From NCBI GenBank assembly GCA_033675265.1, contig JAUJYZ010001532.1, forward strand, positions 248,001 through 312,000: a stretch of 64,000 bases of DNA. Direction: 5' to 3'. The number at the start of each line of letters is the position of its first letter. Within the stretch, counting starts at the first letter, position 1. The position numbers and the translations under genes were made by a program. The notes below the pieces were generated by a model that was not told where the DNA came from, did not search any database, and saw only the letters and a list, made by a program, of their open reading frames with translations. Positions 1 through 11,800 of this stretch are shown here, one piece after another. This DNA comes from Actinostola sp. cb2023 (Eukaryota; Cnidaria; Anthozoa; Actiniaria; Actinostolidae).

Positions 1-1113
1 ATCCTATGATCCAGCGGAGTAGCCAGTACAGGCGATTAGGAACAATTCTTCTGACAGTTTCTTGGTTCAAATCGTTCACATCACTAAGGGGTCTAGTGCA
101 AATACCATTACATTGCTTGATGTCATTCTTGATCATTTTTGCGGCTTCAAAAATGTAGTTGGTCTTGTCAGATGAGCTTTCATTACTAGAACTGCCCTGC
201 TGCTTGGAGGGATGCAAGTCTACGGCTGCATTAATGACATCCTGCAATGAAATTTTACTTGAATAAACTAGTTCAGGCTTCCTCTTGTCAAATGGCTGAT
301 GGAAAACGATTCGTTCAGCAAAATGATTTTGCAACCTGAGCTTCAGCCTTTGTCCTTTTGACTGTAAACTGTTTTGGTACATGGACAGAAGGGAAGACAT
401 ATCGTATGCTTTCCCTTCGTCTATGCCGCTTTCAATACTGCTAGCCAGTTCTTTAAAAGCTAGAGAGTATAATGACTCGTCGTGTGTTTCTTTGAAGGTC
501 TTGTGTTTTAAATTTGATTTGCTAGTATATGAAGCAAAACAGCTCTTGTGGTATTTGGCTTCTGCTGCCACCAGATCATTGTTAACTCCACGCAATATGT
601 GAAGAATTCTGTGGTCGTCAGTAGCCTCTGCAACTGTCTTTATTGTGTTGCAAGCTTCAAACGTGCTAACATTATTCATTTCTTTGCTTTTCTTGTACGT
701 TTTATTTCCGCAAAACAAACACTTTGACCAATCCATTGGGCTCCCTGCGGATCTTGAGCACCTAGCAGAACTTTCTTCGACACTTTCTTTTTCTTGATTA
801 CCTGGAAGGGTGGCAGCATATATTTAATGTTTTCTTGACTTGTATATGTCGAGTAGCAAGTAGAGTGCCACTGTATTTCATTATCTTGATCTTTAAGGTA
901 TGTAATTTCTGTGCAAAGCCTGTCGTAAACATCATCTCTACGTATGGATAATACTGACACAAGATTTGATATAGAGGACTCTTTGGCCTTTCTCAACTTC
1001 TCATTACGATCACATTGGCATATAATATATTTTTTATACAAAGTCAGTCTTCTCTTCTTTGGAAGGGGAATATAAATTCCTACATCCTCCAAGTCGTTGC
1101 TATCTGTAGCCAT
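1..1113 (-). pseudogene. Unknown repeat-associated protein, N-terminal part, frameshifted
   Basis: The product is not recognised by function. Reading starts with ATG at 1111-1113 on the minus strand and stays open to about 790. It then continues convincingly only in another frame, from about 765 to the window edge, so a one-base indel near 765-790 is needed. The sequence shows two similar modules. Module 1 has IICQC early and WHSTCYSTYTS about 75 residues later. Module 2 has SKCLFCG and then YHKSCFASYTS. This is a CxxC...HxxC pattern, possibly zinc-binding. In module 1 the first Cys looks replaced by Tyr (KYIICQ). From memory, proteins with such HxxC-x3-YTS segments are multicopy in cnidarians, sponges and fish, often next to mobile elements; that is recollection, not a search. 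The C-terminal part lies outside the window. A sequencing error is an alternative to a true pseudogene. Confidence 0.55.
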
Positions 1114-2436
1114 GTAACGTTTCTTAGAATTTTACGCAACATTAATGTAAATGATTGTGTAAAAAACTTAAAACAGATATACTTACAGTCATTCTAACAA
1201 AGACACCATGGAGGCTGCCATGTTGAATAAATTAGCCTCGATTTGATTACCAGTTTCAAATCGAGGTAAATTCTAGTAAATAATCGTTATTTCCCATTAC
1301 AATATAATTATTCGAAATTAAAAGACGCCTTATTGAACTTGAATATAAATCTCGAATAATTTTTGTTCTAGCAAAAACGGTTTTCCTACAAATTCAATTT
1401 CTAAAGCATACCGCAGTTTAAATTTATAGCCTCGTTTTCATGCTATGTCATTTTTGCTAAAACTTAGCTTAACATAAGTTATTTTCTTACTTAAGATATA
1501 TGTGTTCAACGAGATAGAATGCGATGAATTAAATCAAAGAAAGTCATTTGTACTATTCTATTGCGACGTTACGTAAAAAAATCATGAATATGGTCATATA
1601 TTCACGTGAATGATAATATAGTCACGTGACTTGTCACGTGACATCTTAAACGTAGTTCTTGACAAGACCTATGAACAGATCGATGATATGTTGTCATTTG
1701 AATTAAATTGGTCCGGTAAATAAGGAATAATCGATGAATAAATGAGTTTATTTGACCAGCCTCGTTTCCATGCTAGGTCGTAGATGACGTTGCAAAAAGT
1801 GCCCTTATCTCGAAACTGATACCACTTTTCGACTCCACGAACTACCTGACGTTGTTCAGGAGGTCTCATTGCACAACATATCAAGAAATCCCCCATTAAA
1901 ATGTGCTATTGCTCGGCCAGCTTTCCTATGTCCATATTTGGGCATTGTACTTACCATATTTGGAAACCCTGTAAATATTTTTCGCTTAAAAGTACGATTT
2001 TTATCGAAAAATCCATCCAAACTTACAGCAAATCGAGTAAATGAATGTAAACATTGTCCTCCATTTTGTAACACGGCCAAAAAGACTGGGAAACCTAACA
2101 CAGGGTGACCGGTAAACTCGTGCCCAGTCCCCGTAAGCTGGTCTACGTAAACAGCACAGATTTCTTGATATGTAATCCGGTGTCAAACCTTTACTGTGGT
2201 GTGGGTTGTACGAAACTTCGATTTTCCGGCCTCAGCTCCCCGACTATGGAAGGCTGGCTATGTTCCCAGCATATCCATGTTACTCACATTAGGTGGCAGT
2301 ATTTATTGATTGATTGGGCCAGATAATTGCCCAATTACAGTACAAGGAAAATATATATAAATAACGGCATGACATCAAATGGCAGGGACGACTACCCTGA
2401 CAGAGTTAAACTCCAATAACAAGGACTCATTACACA
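1114..2436. other. Intergenic, no gene recognised
   Basis: No open frame here resembles a known family. It holds a short hairpin around CCTCGATTTGA (about 1234-1266), two copies of a GCCTCGTTTTCATGCTA-like word (about 1431 and 1760) and three CACGTG hexamers between 1603 and 1640. It directly precedes the minus-strand gene fragment ending at 1113 and could contain its promoter. Confidence 0.5.
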
Positions 2437-2620
2437 CGATTGCATAGACTAAATGCAATAATGGCGTCCAATTTCAATTGCCATTGTTCTGGACTGACTA
2501 GCCTCTCATACAGGTGAAAATGCTTTTGTGTTTCCACATGAACACGAGGCTAGTCTGTCCAGAACAATGGCAATTGAAAGTAGACGCCATCATTGCATTC
2601 GGTCTATTGTGATTGTCCAA
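2437..2620. repeat. Fold-back (MITE-like) element
   Basis: The two halves are inverted copies. The clearest matches are ATTGCCATTGTTCTGGACTG near 2478 and its complement near 2560, extended outward by AATGGCGTC/GACGCCATT. The loop is about 50 bases. No coding content was seen. Confidence 0.6.
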
Positions 2621-3189
2621 AAATGCTACAAATCTGGCAGTTGTGTACAAGTTGAATGCACTAATTACACTTTAATTTGTTTCAAGACTCACAGTTACAA
2701 TGCAGCCTGACACCTTTAGAAGTAATGTTTCAAAGCAGAGAATGAGGACTAGACAGGGTTTCGCCGAGGACTGGAAACTCCGTCTAGTCCAAATGCGCAG
2801 AGTCGAGGACATGGTATCCCACATGTGTTGGACTCTTGAGTAGTATGGAGTAGAGCCTGCTTTCAGATTAAAGCGAATTTGGACAGAGTGTTTTTGCCTC
2901 TACTCTGCCCAAGATTCCGATGATTGTTATATGAGGGATAAGAACTCATGTACAGTCATGAGAGACGATTAGTTCTAATTGTCCCTCATGATAAGTACTG
3001 GGGTCGAGAGTACTGGAAAAATTTCCAGTTAATCTTGCCAGTACTTTCCGTACTTTCCAGTTACATCACGTGGTCTGATTCTGCACATTTGATTGGCTGG
3101 TTACCTCGTGAATAATTAATGAGTATGAGAAGTTTGATCACAACTCCCTGCAAATCCATTTTTGGGGTTTGAATTTGGACTGATTTCAA

Positions 3190-4066
3190 TTTTTTGGAAG
3201 ACTTTTTGGATAGCACATTTTTGCCATGCCAAGGGAAAAATTGCCATTTTTTGCAGGAACTTTTTACAGCCTATAATATCAAATCGAATTATCAAGGACC
3301 CTTTTCTGCCTTGATCTGTTCGGTGGACAGCCTTCAGTTGTCAATGATTGAGCCTCCTGCAGTACAAAGTACCAGCAGGAAGACTGGTGGGAAATTGGAC
3401 CTTTTTCCTATTGGCAGAGATACATCTAGCCCAAGTATGCAAAAGCATTTACCACTTTTCAAATACCAGGCAAAAACGTATTAATATTGTAAATCATTTT
3501 TTAAACTATTTTCGTAGTATGCTTCATTTAGGGCCGGTTAGGGACTTCAATTGCAATTGCAAAAGTCAAATTTTGGTTTTGAAAAATATCTTGACCTTGT
3601 TTCTAATTTCCATAACCTTCAAGCTGTAACAAGGTTAAGAATATCCGCACACAAACTACCTGTTGAATCTGGCCATTACAAGCAGAAACCATATGAAGCC
3701 CGTATTTGTAAATTATGTAATGCTAATGAGGTAGGAGATGAATTCCATTACATAATGAATTGTACAAATAGGGTTTTTAAAGATTTGAGAGAAAATTTTA
3801 TGTAACTTTGATTTATTGAATATAAATAATTATTTCCGCTCTTTTACCAAGTGGGCTTTGTTTTTGTATCTTTTTTCTATGAAAGATGAAGATGAGTCTA
3901 TTTTGAAGAGTTTTGCTATAAAATATTGTTATAATGTCGTAGTCTCATTTGATGATCATATCAGACTTTTATCTGTTAGTATATATATTTACGTAGATTA
4001 TTTTGTTTGTAAACCCATTGTATCAGTATGATGGTATAAGGAATACAGATTATTATTATTGAGGGG
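3190..4066 (+). mobile_element. LINE (non-LTR retrotransposon) 3' fragment
   Basis: A frame at 3551-3803 encodes a typical C-terminal tail of a CR1/L2/jockey-type reverse-transcriptase polyprotein: LRISAHKLPVESGHY, then the zinc-knuckle-like ICKLCN...DEFHYIMNC. Stops follow, then a tail ending GGAATACAGATTATTATTATTG, the kind of short simple-repeat tail such LINEs leave. Upstream reading is broken into several frames, so this is a 5'-truncated, decayed copy. Confidence 0.65.
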
Positions 4067-5054
4067 GTTCAGCCGAACCCCCTAGATCCTTCACAGGTAC
4101 ACTTTTTGAGTTGAGTTTTTGCCGTATTGGACTAATAAATTTGGCGGTTTATCATTTTGGCTTCATTATTCACACCAAGCGGCCTGGGCATGACTCTTGT
4201 AGCACAGGTAGGGTAGCCCTCTCGTCCCTTATCCCTCCCCAGAATGCTGATCTGAGATGAAAGATAACCAATGACACTCAACTTCATTGCATTTAATTGA
4301 GCAAAATAATGTTAATTAAATATTCAAATTGTAATATTTATATATTGTTCAGTTGCAAAAATTATACACCTTTGTGTTACAAGTGAGTGCCTTTGATTTG
4401 GTGTGTGGGTGCTTTCTCAAATATAGCTCATTGCATATTCTTGCAACAGACATTGTACACGTATATGTACAAATTATGTCCTCATGGCATGCAGTCTAAC
4501 ATTCTATTTAGTACCTAATTGTAAGAGCATTGAGACCTGTGTATGATGCTCCTACAATGTTATTTAGTATAATTATTATCCCAAAAGATTAAATCTGTAT
4601 TTAGTTCTATACACAACACCATAAGTACATATAAGATGGAATACCTGCTATTGAGTGCAATAATACATTTTTCTTTTTGTTTTGATAGAAAAAGATAAAA
4701 ACTAGGATTTTCTTATTGAGCATTACATTGTTAGAAGCTACTTAATTGTCTGATTCATGAAACTTCTCTATTCTGATTGGCTAAGGCAGTGCAAAATGCA
4801 ATATTTTTCATGAATACAGTAGAACCCCGTTATTTCGAACTCCCATGGGAATCGATAAATTGTTCAAGATAGCGGGGTTCGAGAATCATATGGTTTTGAG
4901 TGCAATTTGGGATTAATTAATGCATTGTGTGTTTTTCAAAATTGCCCAAATTCTGACTTAAAATTAAGTTGTCAATGAAAGCATATCGATTATATATGGT
5001 AATTACTAATTAAAAGTGAATGCATACATGCTTTTTGCCTGGAAAATGCATGTA
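4067..5054. other. Intergenic, with a pogo/Tigger-like terminus
   Basis: AT-rich and without recognised genes. At 4817-4885 the sequence TA followed by CAGTAGAACCCCGTTATTTC and, inverted, GCGGGGTTCGA resembles the end of a pogo/Tigger-type DNA transposon. Only one terminus was noticed. Confidence 0.4.
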
Positions 5055-5712
5055 CACGGTGGTCAAAAAAGTACGCGAAATCGACAACGTTTGTATAACT
5101 TCTACAGTTTTAATCCAATTAAAATAAAACTTGGCAACGTGACAGCATATGTCAAGTCAACAAACTTGTTCTTTTTTGTTTTTTGATTTTTATGATTTTT
5201 GGCGGGAAAATGACTTCCAGAACATGCCAACGAATTTTGAAATTCAAAACTACACTAAATTAATCATTGCATTTGAAAGAATATGTAAAATTTGAGAAAT
5301 AGCTGAAATAATATCTCGGATATTGTTTAATATTCAATCCAAAGATATGATTTTTTGAAATTTGAAATTTCCGCCATTTTGTGCTATTTTTAGAAACAAA
5401 ATGGCGGATTTTCAAATTTCAAAAATTCATATCTTTGGGTTGAATAACGATATCTGAGATATTATTTCAGCTATTTCTCTAATTTTACATGTTCTTTCAA
5501 ATGCAATGATTAATTTAGTGTAGTTTTGAATTTCAAAATTCGTTGGCATGTTCTGGACGTCATTTTCCCGCCAAAAATCATAAAAAACAAAAAAGAACAA
5601 GTTTGTTGCCTTGACATATGCTGTCATGTTGCCATAGTTTTATTTTGATTGGATTAAAACTGTAGAAGTTATACAAACGTTGTCGATTTCGCGTACTTTT
5701 TTGACCACCGTG
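5055..5712. mobile_element. 658-bp fold-back transposon, TA target, Tc1/mariner-like ends
   Basis: The element is almost entirely two inverted arms of about 310-320 bases, starting CACGGTGGTCAAAAAAGTAC and ending with its complement. TA flanks both ends (5053-5054, 5713-5714), as for Tc1/mariner insertions. The centre near 5375-5405 repeats GCCATTTTG/CAAAATGGC. No transposase frame is present, so it is non-autonomous. The arms differ by scattered substitutions. Confidence 0.8.
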
Positions 5713-5985
5713 TAGTGTTTCTAAATTAAGGAAAACATTGACTAATTAATTATTATTATAATTCTAATTATTCTTGGGTTAGCTTTTCTTGAGTGATACC
5801 GGTACTATGTGCATCTGTGGAGAATAATATATGACCATTAATTTACAAGACAACGATAATACAACACCTCATTCTATAGAACAAACTAGAAATGTTTTTA
5901 TTACAAGCTATCATTTATTGGCCAATTCTCCAGTGTTGTGCAAAAAGTAATTTGCAGTCTCACTCGTTGGTATTGTAAAAACATT

Positions 5986-8447
5986 GACAAGTAGGTTGTA
6001 TCCTTGAACCATAACATCATTCCTCACAGCCTCTTTTATTGTTCTTATGGTGAAATTAGTTTCTATTTAGTTAGACAAGTAGGTTGTATCATTGAACCAT
6101 AACATCATTCCTCACAGCCTCTTTTATTGTTCTTATGGTGAAATTAGTTTCTATTTAGTTAGACAAGTAGGTTGTATCATTGAACCATAACATCATTCCT
6201 CACAGCCTCTTTTATTGTTCTTATGGTGAAATTAGTTTCTATTTAGTTAGACAAGTAGGTGATATCATTGAACCATAACATCATTCCTCACAGCCTCTTT
6301 TATTGTTCTTATGGTGAAATTAGTTTCTATTTAGTTAGACAAGTAGGTGATATCATTGAACCATAACATCATTCCTCATGGCCTCTTTTATTGTTCTTAT
6401 GGTGAAATTAGTTTCTATTTAGTTAGACAAGTAGGTTGTATCATTGAACCATAACATCATTCCTCACAGCCTCTTTTATTGTTCTTATGGTGAAATTAGT
6501 TTCTATTTAGTTAGACAAGTAGGTTGTATCATTGAACCATAACATCATTCCTCACAGCCTCTTTTATTGTTCTTATGGTGAAATTAGTTTCTATTTAGTT
6601 AGACAAGTAGGTTGTATCATTGAACCATAACATCATTCCTCATGGCCTCTTTTATTGTTCTTATGGTGAAATTAGTTTCTATTTAGTTAGACAAGTAGGT
6701 GATATCATTGAACCATAACATCATTCCTCACAGCCTCTTTTATTGTTCTTATGGTGAAATTAGTTTCTCTTTAGTTAGACAAGTAGGTGATATCATTGAA
6801 CCATAACATCATTCCTCACAGTCTCTTTTATTGTTCTTATGGTGAAATTAGTTTCTATTTAGTTAGACAAGTAGGTTGTATCATTGAACCATAACATCAT
6901 TCCTCACAGCCTCTTTTATTGTTCTTATGGTGAAATTAGTTTCTATTTAGTTAGACAAGTAGGTGATATCATTGAACCATAACATCATTCCTCACAGCCT
7001 CTTTTATTGTTCTTATGGTGAAATTAGTTTCTATTTAGTTAGACAAGTAGGTGATATCATTGAACCATAACATCATTCCTCATGGCCTCTTTTATTGTTC
7101 TTATGGTGAAATTAGTTTCTATTTAGTTAGACAAGTAGGTTGTATCATTGAACCATAACATCATTCCTCACAGCCTCTTTTATTGTTCTTATGGTGAAAT
7201 TAGTTTCTATTTAGTTAGACAAGTAGGTTGTATCATTGAACCATAACATCATTCCTCACAGCCTCTTTTATTGTTCTTATGGTGAAATTAGTTTCTATTT
7301 AGTTAGACAAGTAGGTTGTATCATTGAACCATAACATCATTCCTCATGGCCTCTTTTATTGTTCTTATGGTGAAATTAGTTTCTATTTAGTTAGACAAGT
7401 AGGTGATATCATTGAACCATAACATCATTCCTCACAGCCTCTTTTATTGTTCTTATGGTGAAATTAGTTTCTCTTTAGTTAGACAAGTAGGTGATATCAT
7501 TGAACCATAACATCATTCCTCATGGCCTCTTTTATTGTTCTTATGGTGAAATTAGTTTCTATTTAGTTAGACAAGTAGGTGATATCATTGAACCATAACA
7601 TCATTCCTCACAGCCTCTTTTATATTGTTCTTATGGTGAAATTAGTTTCTATTTAGTTAGACAAGTAGGTTGTATCATTGAACCATAACATCATTCCTCA
7701 CAGCCTCTTTTATTGTTCTTATGGTGAAATTAGTTTCTATTTAGTTAGACAAGTAGGTGATATCATTGAACCATAACATCATTCCTCACAGCCTCTTTTA
7801 TTGTTCTTATGGTGAAATTAGTTTCTATTTAGTTAGACAAGTAGGTGATATCATTGAACCATAACATCATTCCTCACAGCCTCTTTTATTGTTCTTATGG
7901 TGAAATTAGTTTCTATTTAGTTAGACAAGTAGGTTGTATCATTGAACCATAACATCATTCCTCACAGCCTCTTTTATTGTTCTTATGGTGAAATTAGTTT
8001 CTATTTAGTTAGACAAGTAGGTTGTATCATTGAACCATAACATCATTCCTCACAGCCTCTTTTATTGTTCTTATGGTGAAATTAGTTTCTATTTAGTTAG
8101 ACAAGTAGGTTGTATCATTGAACCATAACATCATTCCTCACAGCCTCTTTTATTGTTCTTATGGTGAAATTAGTTTCTATTTAGTTAGACAAGTAGGTTG
8201 TATCATTGAACCATAACATCATTCCTCACAGCCTCTTTTATTGTTCTTATGGTGAAATTAGTTTCTATTTAGTTAGACAAGTAGGTTGTATCATTGAACC
8301 ATAACATCATTCCTCACAGCCTCTTTTATTGTTCTTATGGTGAAATTAGTTTCTATTTAGTTAGACAAGTAGGTTGTATCATTGAACCATAACATCATTC
8401 CTCACAGCCTCTTTTATTGTTCTTATGGTGAAATTAGTTTCTATTTA
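5986..8447. repeat. 88-bp satellite array, about 28 units
   Basis: Units of 88 bp start at ACAAGTAGGT and run through CCTCTTTTATTGTTCTTATG. One unit near 7619 carries an extra TA. Units differ at two diagnostic sites (GGTTGTATC versus GGTGATATC; CACAGCC versus CATGGCC). The array lies 3' of the MGAT4-like gene and codes for nothing evident. Confidence 0.95.
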
Positions 8448-8874
8448 ATTGATAGTTTGGTGGTATAAAGTTAAATTGAACTATTTTAATGTTCAATGCA
8501 GCGGACAGTTGTCCGGCAATCCATACGTCATTTCTTTGTAAATTCTAGCATACATGTGATGTACATGTATTTGAATGGCCGTAAGTCGTTCAATATTGAC
8601 TCGATTAACCCCAAACTTTGGGATTTTGCTTAACTCAATGTGCTCTGTCTGACTATGTGGGTCTTGCATGTTGATTATCACAATTTAGAGACTCGTACCC
8701 AGTCTCTCACGATCTGAAACCCGGCAATGAACACCTGCCCTCGGATAAGGGGTCCCACATATTATTTAAATATCTTAATAATTCTACAGCATGCCATGTA
8801 GCGTTTGTTCTTGGAATTCTTTTAAAATCCTTGGTCACGCTTCTAACAAGATTAGCCTTAAGATCAAAGAAGCG
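8448..8874. other. Region downstream of the MGAT4-like stop codon
   Basis: This probably contains the 3' UTR of the minus-strand glycosyltransferase gene. No canonical AATAAA was found close to the stop. A short inverted pair, GAGACTCGTACCCAGTCTCTC, sits near 8687. Confidence 0.4.
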
Positions 8875-11800
8875 CTACACATTAATTGGCTCAAGCCCTC
8901 GCTTACTGTATATAAAGACCTGACCAGTTGAATTCTTATCAAACAATAAATTCAATAATTCCACACACACCTCGCTGAAGATGATCCAGTTTGGGCTTTG
9001 ATGCATCAGGATTCGTATTCTTAATTCCACAACCTTACCAACATTTTCAGGCACTGCACTATTTTCTGCAATGCCATAGTTGTCAAACTTTCCTATATTG
9101 ATGTAAGCAGACAGTGGATATTCTCCTCTGGTGTAATTCTTTTTAGCTTCAGGCGAGGCATCTGGCGGCAAACCTTTGAACGAGAATGAAATTTCACCCA
9201 TCAGAAGAATCATAGGTAAATAATGAATATTAGGTAGTTGGAAAGGTCTTTGTGTAGCTGCACAAAAGTTCTGGTTGTTTTTTCATTAAAAAAACAATAG
9301 CCAGGACAATTTGTGCAGCTACAAGAAGACCTTGCCAGGTAGTCGACAATTCAAATCCGACTGAGCAAGCAGGCATGCTGCAAAACTGTTACAGGGGCAA
9401 CCATGGGGAATACCCAGCAATACCCTCACCCCCTCTAGACTGCTAATGGGCAACCTCGCTGACAAGCACCAGGAATCTATTCCTAGACCCCCCAGGGCTC
9501 TAGGTAGGCTAATGGGCAACACTGCTGGCCTACACCAGTTTGTTCATGTACATATATATTAAGTTCATAGTTCTTCAATAAAATTTCAAGTAAGTGGATG
9601 GGAGTGACAATAAATTAGATGTAGAGGTCTGTGCTGTAGCCAGAGTTGGCAATGGTTGCCGGCTTATAATGAAATTCAACCTGAGTACACGGTGTGTCTA
9701 GACTGTACTGTAGCCACTAGAGTTGGCAATGGTTGCCGGCTTATAATGAAAAATTCACCTGAGTACACGGTATGTCTAGACTGTACTGTAGCCACTAGAG
9801 TTGGCAATGGTTGCCGGCTTATAATGAAATTCAACCTGAGTACACCGTATGTCTAGACTGTACTGTAGCCACTAGAGTTGGCAATGGTTGCCGGCTTATA
9901 ATGAAATTCAACCTGAGTACACGTTATGTCTAGATTGTGCTGTAGCCACTAGAGTTGGCAATGGTTGCCGGCTTGTAATGAAATTCAACCTGAGTACACA
10001 TTATGTCTAGATTGTGCTGTAGCCACTAGAGTTGGCAATGGTTGCCGGCTTGTAATGAAATTCAACCTGAGTACACATTATGTCTAGATTGTGCTGTAGC
10101 CACTAGAGTTGGCAATGGTTGCCGGCTTATAATGAAATTCAACCTGAGTACACGTTATGTCTAGACTGTGCTGTAGCCACTAGAGTTGGCAATGGTTGCC
10201 GGCTTGTAATGAAATTCAACCTGAGTACACATTATGTCTAGATTGTGCTGTAGCCACTAGAGTTGGCAATGGTTGCCGGCTTATAATGAAATTCAACCTG
10301 AGTACACGGTATGTCTAGACTGTACTGTAGCCACCAGAGTTGGCAATGGTTGCCGGCTTATAATGAAATTCAACCTGAGTACACGGTATGTCTAGACTGT
10401 ACTGTAGCCACCAGAGTTGGCAATGGTTGCCGGCTTATAATGAAATTCAACCTGAGTACATGTTATGTCTAGACCGTACTGTAGCCGCTAGAGTTGGCAC
10501 TGGTTTGCCAGCTTATAATGAAATTCAACCTGAGTACACGTTATGTCTAGACTGTACTGTAGCCGCTAGAGTTGACAATGGTTGCCAGCTTGTAATGAAA
10601 TTCAACCTGAGTACACGTTATGTCTAGACTGTACTGTAGCCAATAGAGTTGGCAATGGTTGCCGGCTTGTAATGAAATTCAACCTGAGTACACGTTATGT
10701 CTAGACTGTACTGTAGCCAATAGAGTTGGCACTGGTTGCCGGCTTATAATGAAATTCAACCTGAGTACACGGTATGTCTAGATTGTGCTGTAGCCACCAG
10801 AGTTGGCAATGGTCGCCAGCTTGTAATGAAATACAACCTGAGTACACGGTATGTCTAGACTGTACTGTAGCCGCTAGAGTTGGCAATGGTTGCCAGCTTG
10901 TAATGAAATACAACCTGAGTACACGTTATGTCTAGACTGTACTGTAGCCGCTAGAGTTGGCAATGGTTGCCGGCTTATAATGAAATTCAACCTGAGTACA
11001 CGTTATGTCTAGACTGTACTGTAGCCAATAGAGTTGGCACTGGTTGCCGGCTTATAATGAAATTCAACCTGAGTACACGGTATGTCTAGATTGTGCTGTA
11101 GCCACCAGAGTTGGCAATGGTTGCCGACTTATAATGAAATTCAACCTGAGTACACGTTATGTCTAGACTGTACTGTAGCCGCTAGAGTTGACAATGGTTG
11201 CCAGCTTGTAATGAAATTCAACCTGAGTACACGTTATGTCTAGACTGTACTGTAGCCAATAGAGTTGGCAATGGTTGCCGGCTTGTAATGAAATTCAACC
11301 TGAGTACACGTTATGTCTAGACTGTACTGTAGCCAATAGAGTTGGCACTGGTTGCCGGCTTATAATGAAATTCAACCTGAGTACACGGTATGTCTAGATT
11401 GTGCTGTAGCCACCAGAGTTGGCAATGGTCGCCAGCTTGTAATGAAATACAACCTGAGTACACGGTATGTCTAGACTGTACTGTAGCCGCTAGAGTTGGC
11501 AATGGTCGCCAGCTTGTAATGAAATACAACCTGAGTACACGTTATGTCTAGACTGTACTGTAGCCGCTAGAGTTGGCAATGGTTGCCGGCTTGTAATGAA
11601 ATTCAACCTGAGTACACGTTATGTCTAGACTGTACTGTAGCCAATAGAGTTGGCACTGGTTGCCGGCTTATAATGAAATTCAACCTGAGTACACGGTATG
11701 TCTAGATTGTGCTGTAGCCACCAGAGTTGGCAATGGTCGCCAGCTTGTAATGAAATACAACCTGAGTACACGGTATGTCTAGACTGTACTGTAGCCGCTA

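Noticed and set aside
1669..1896. Minus-strand frame of 75 codons beginning MGDFLICCAMRPP
   Set aside because: No family resemblance, no splice context, and it overlaps other equally weak frames.
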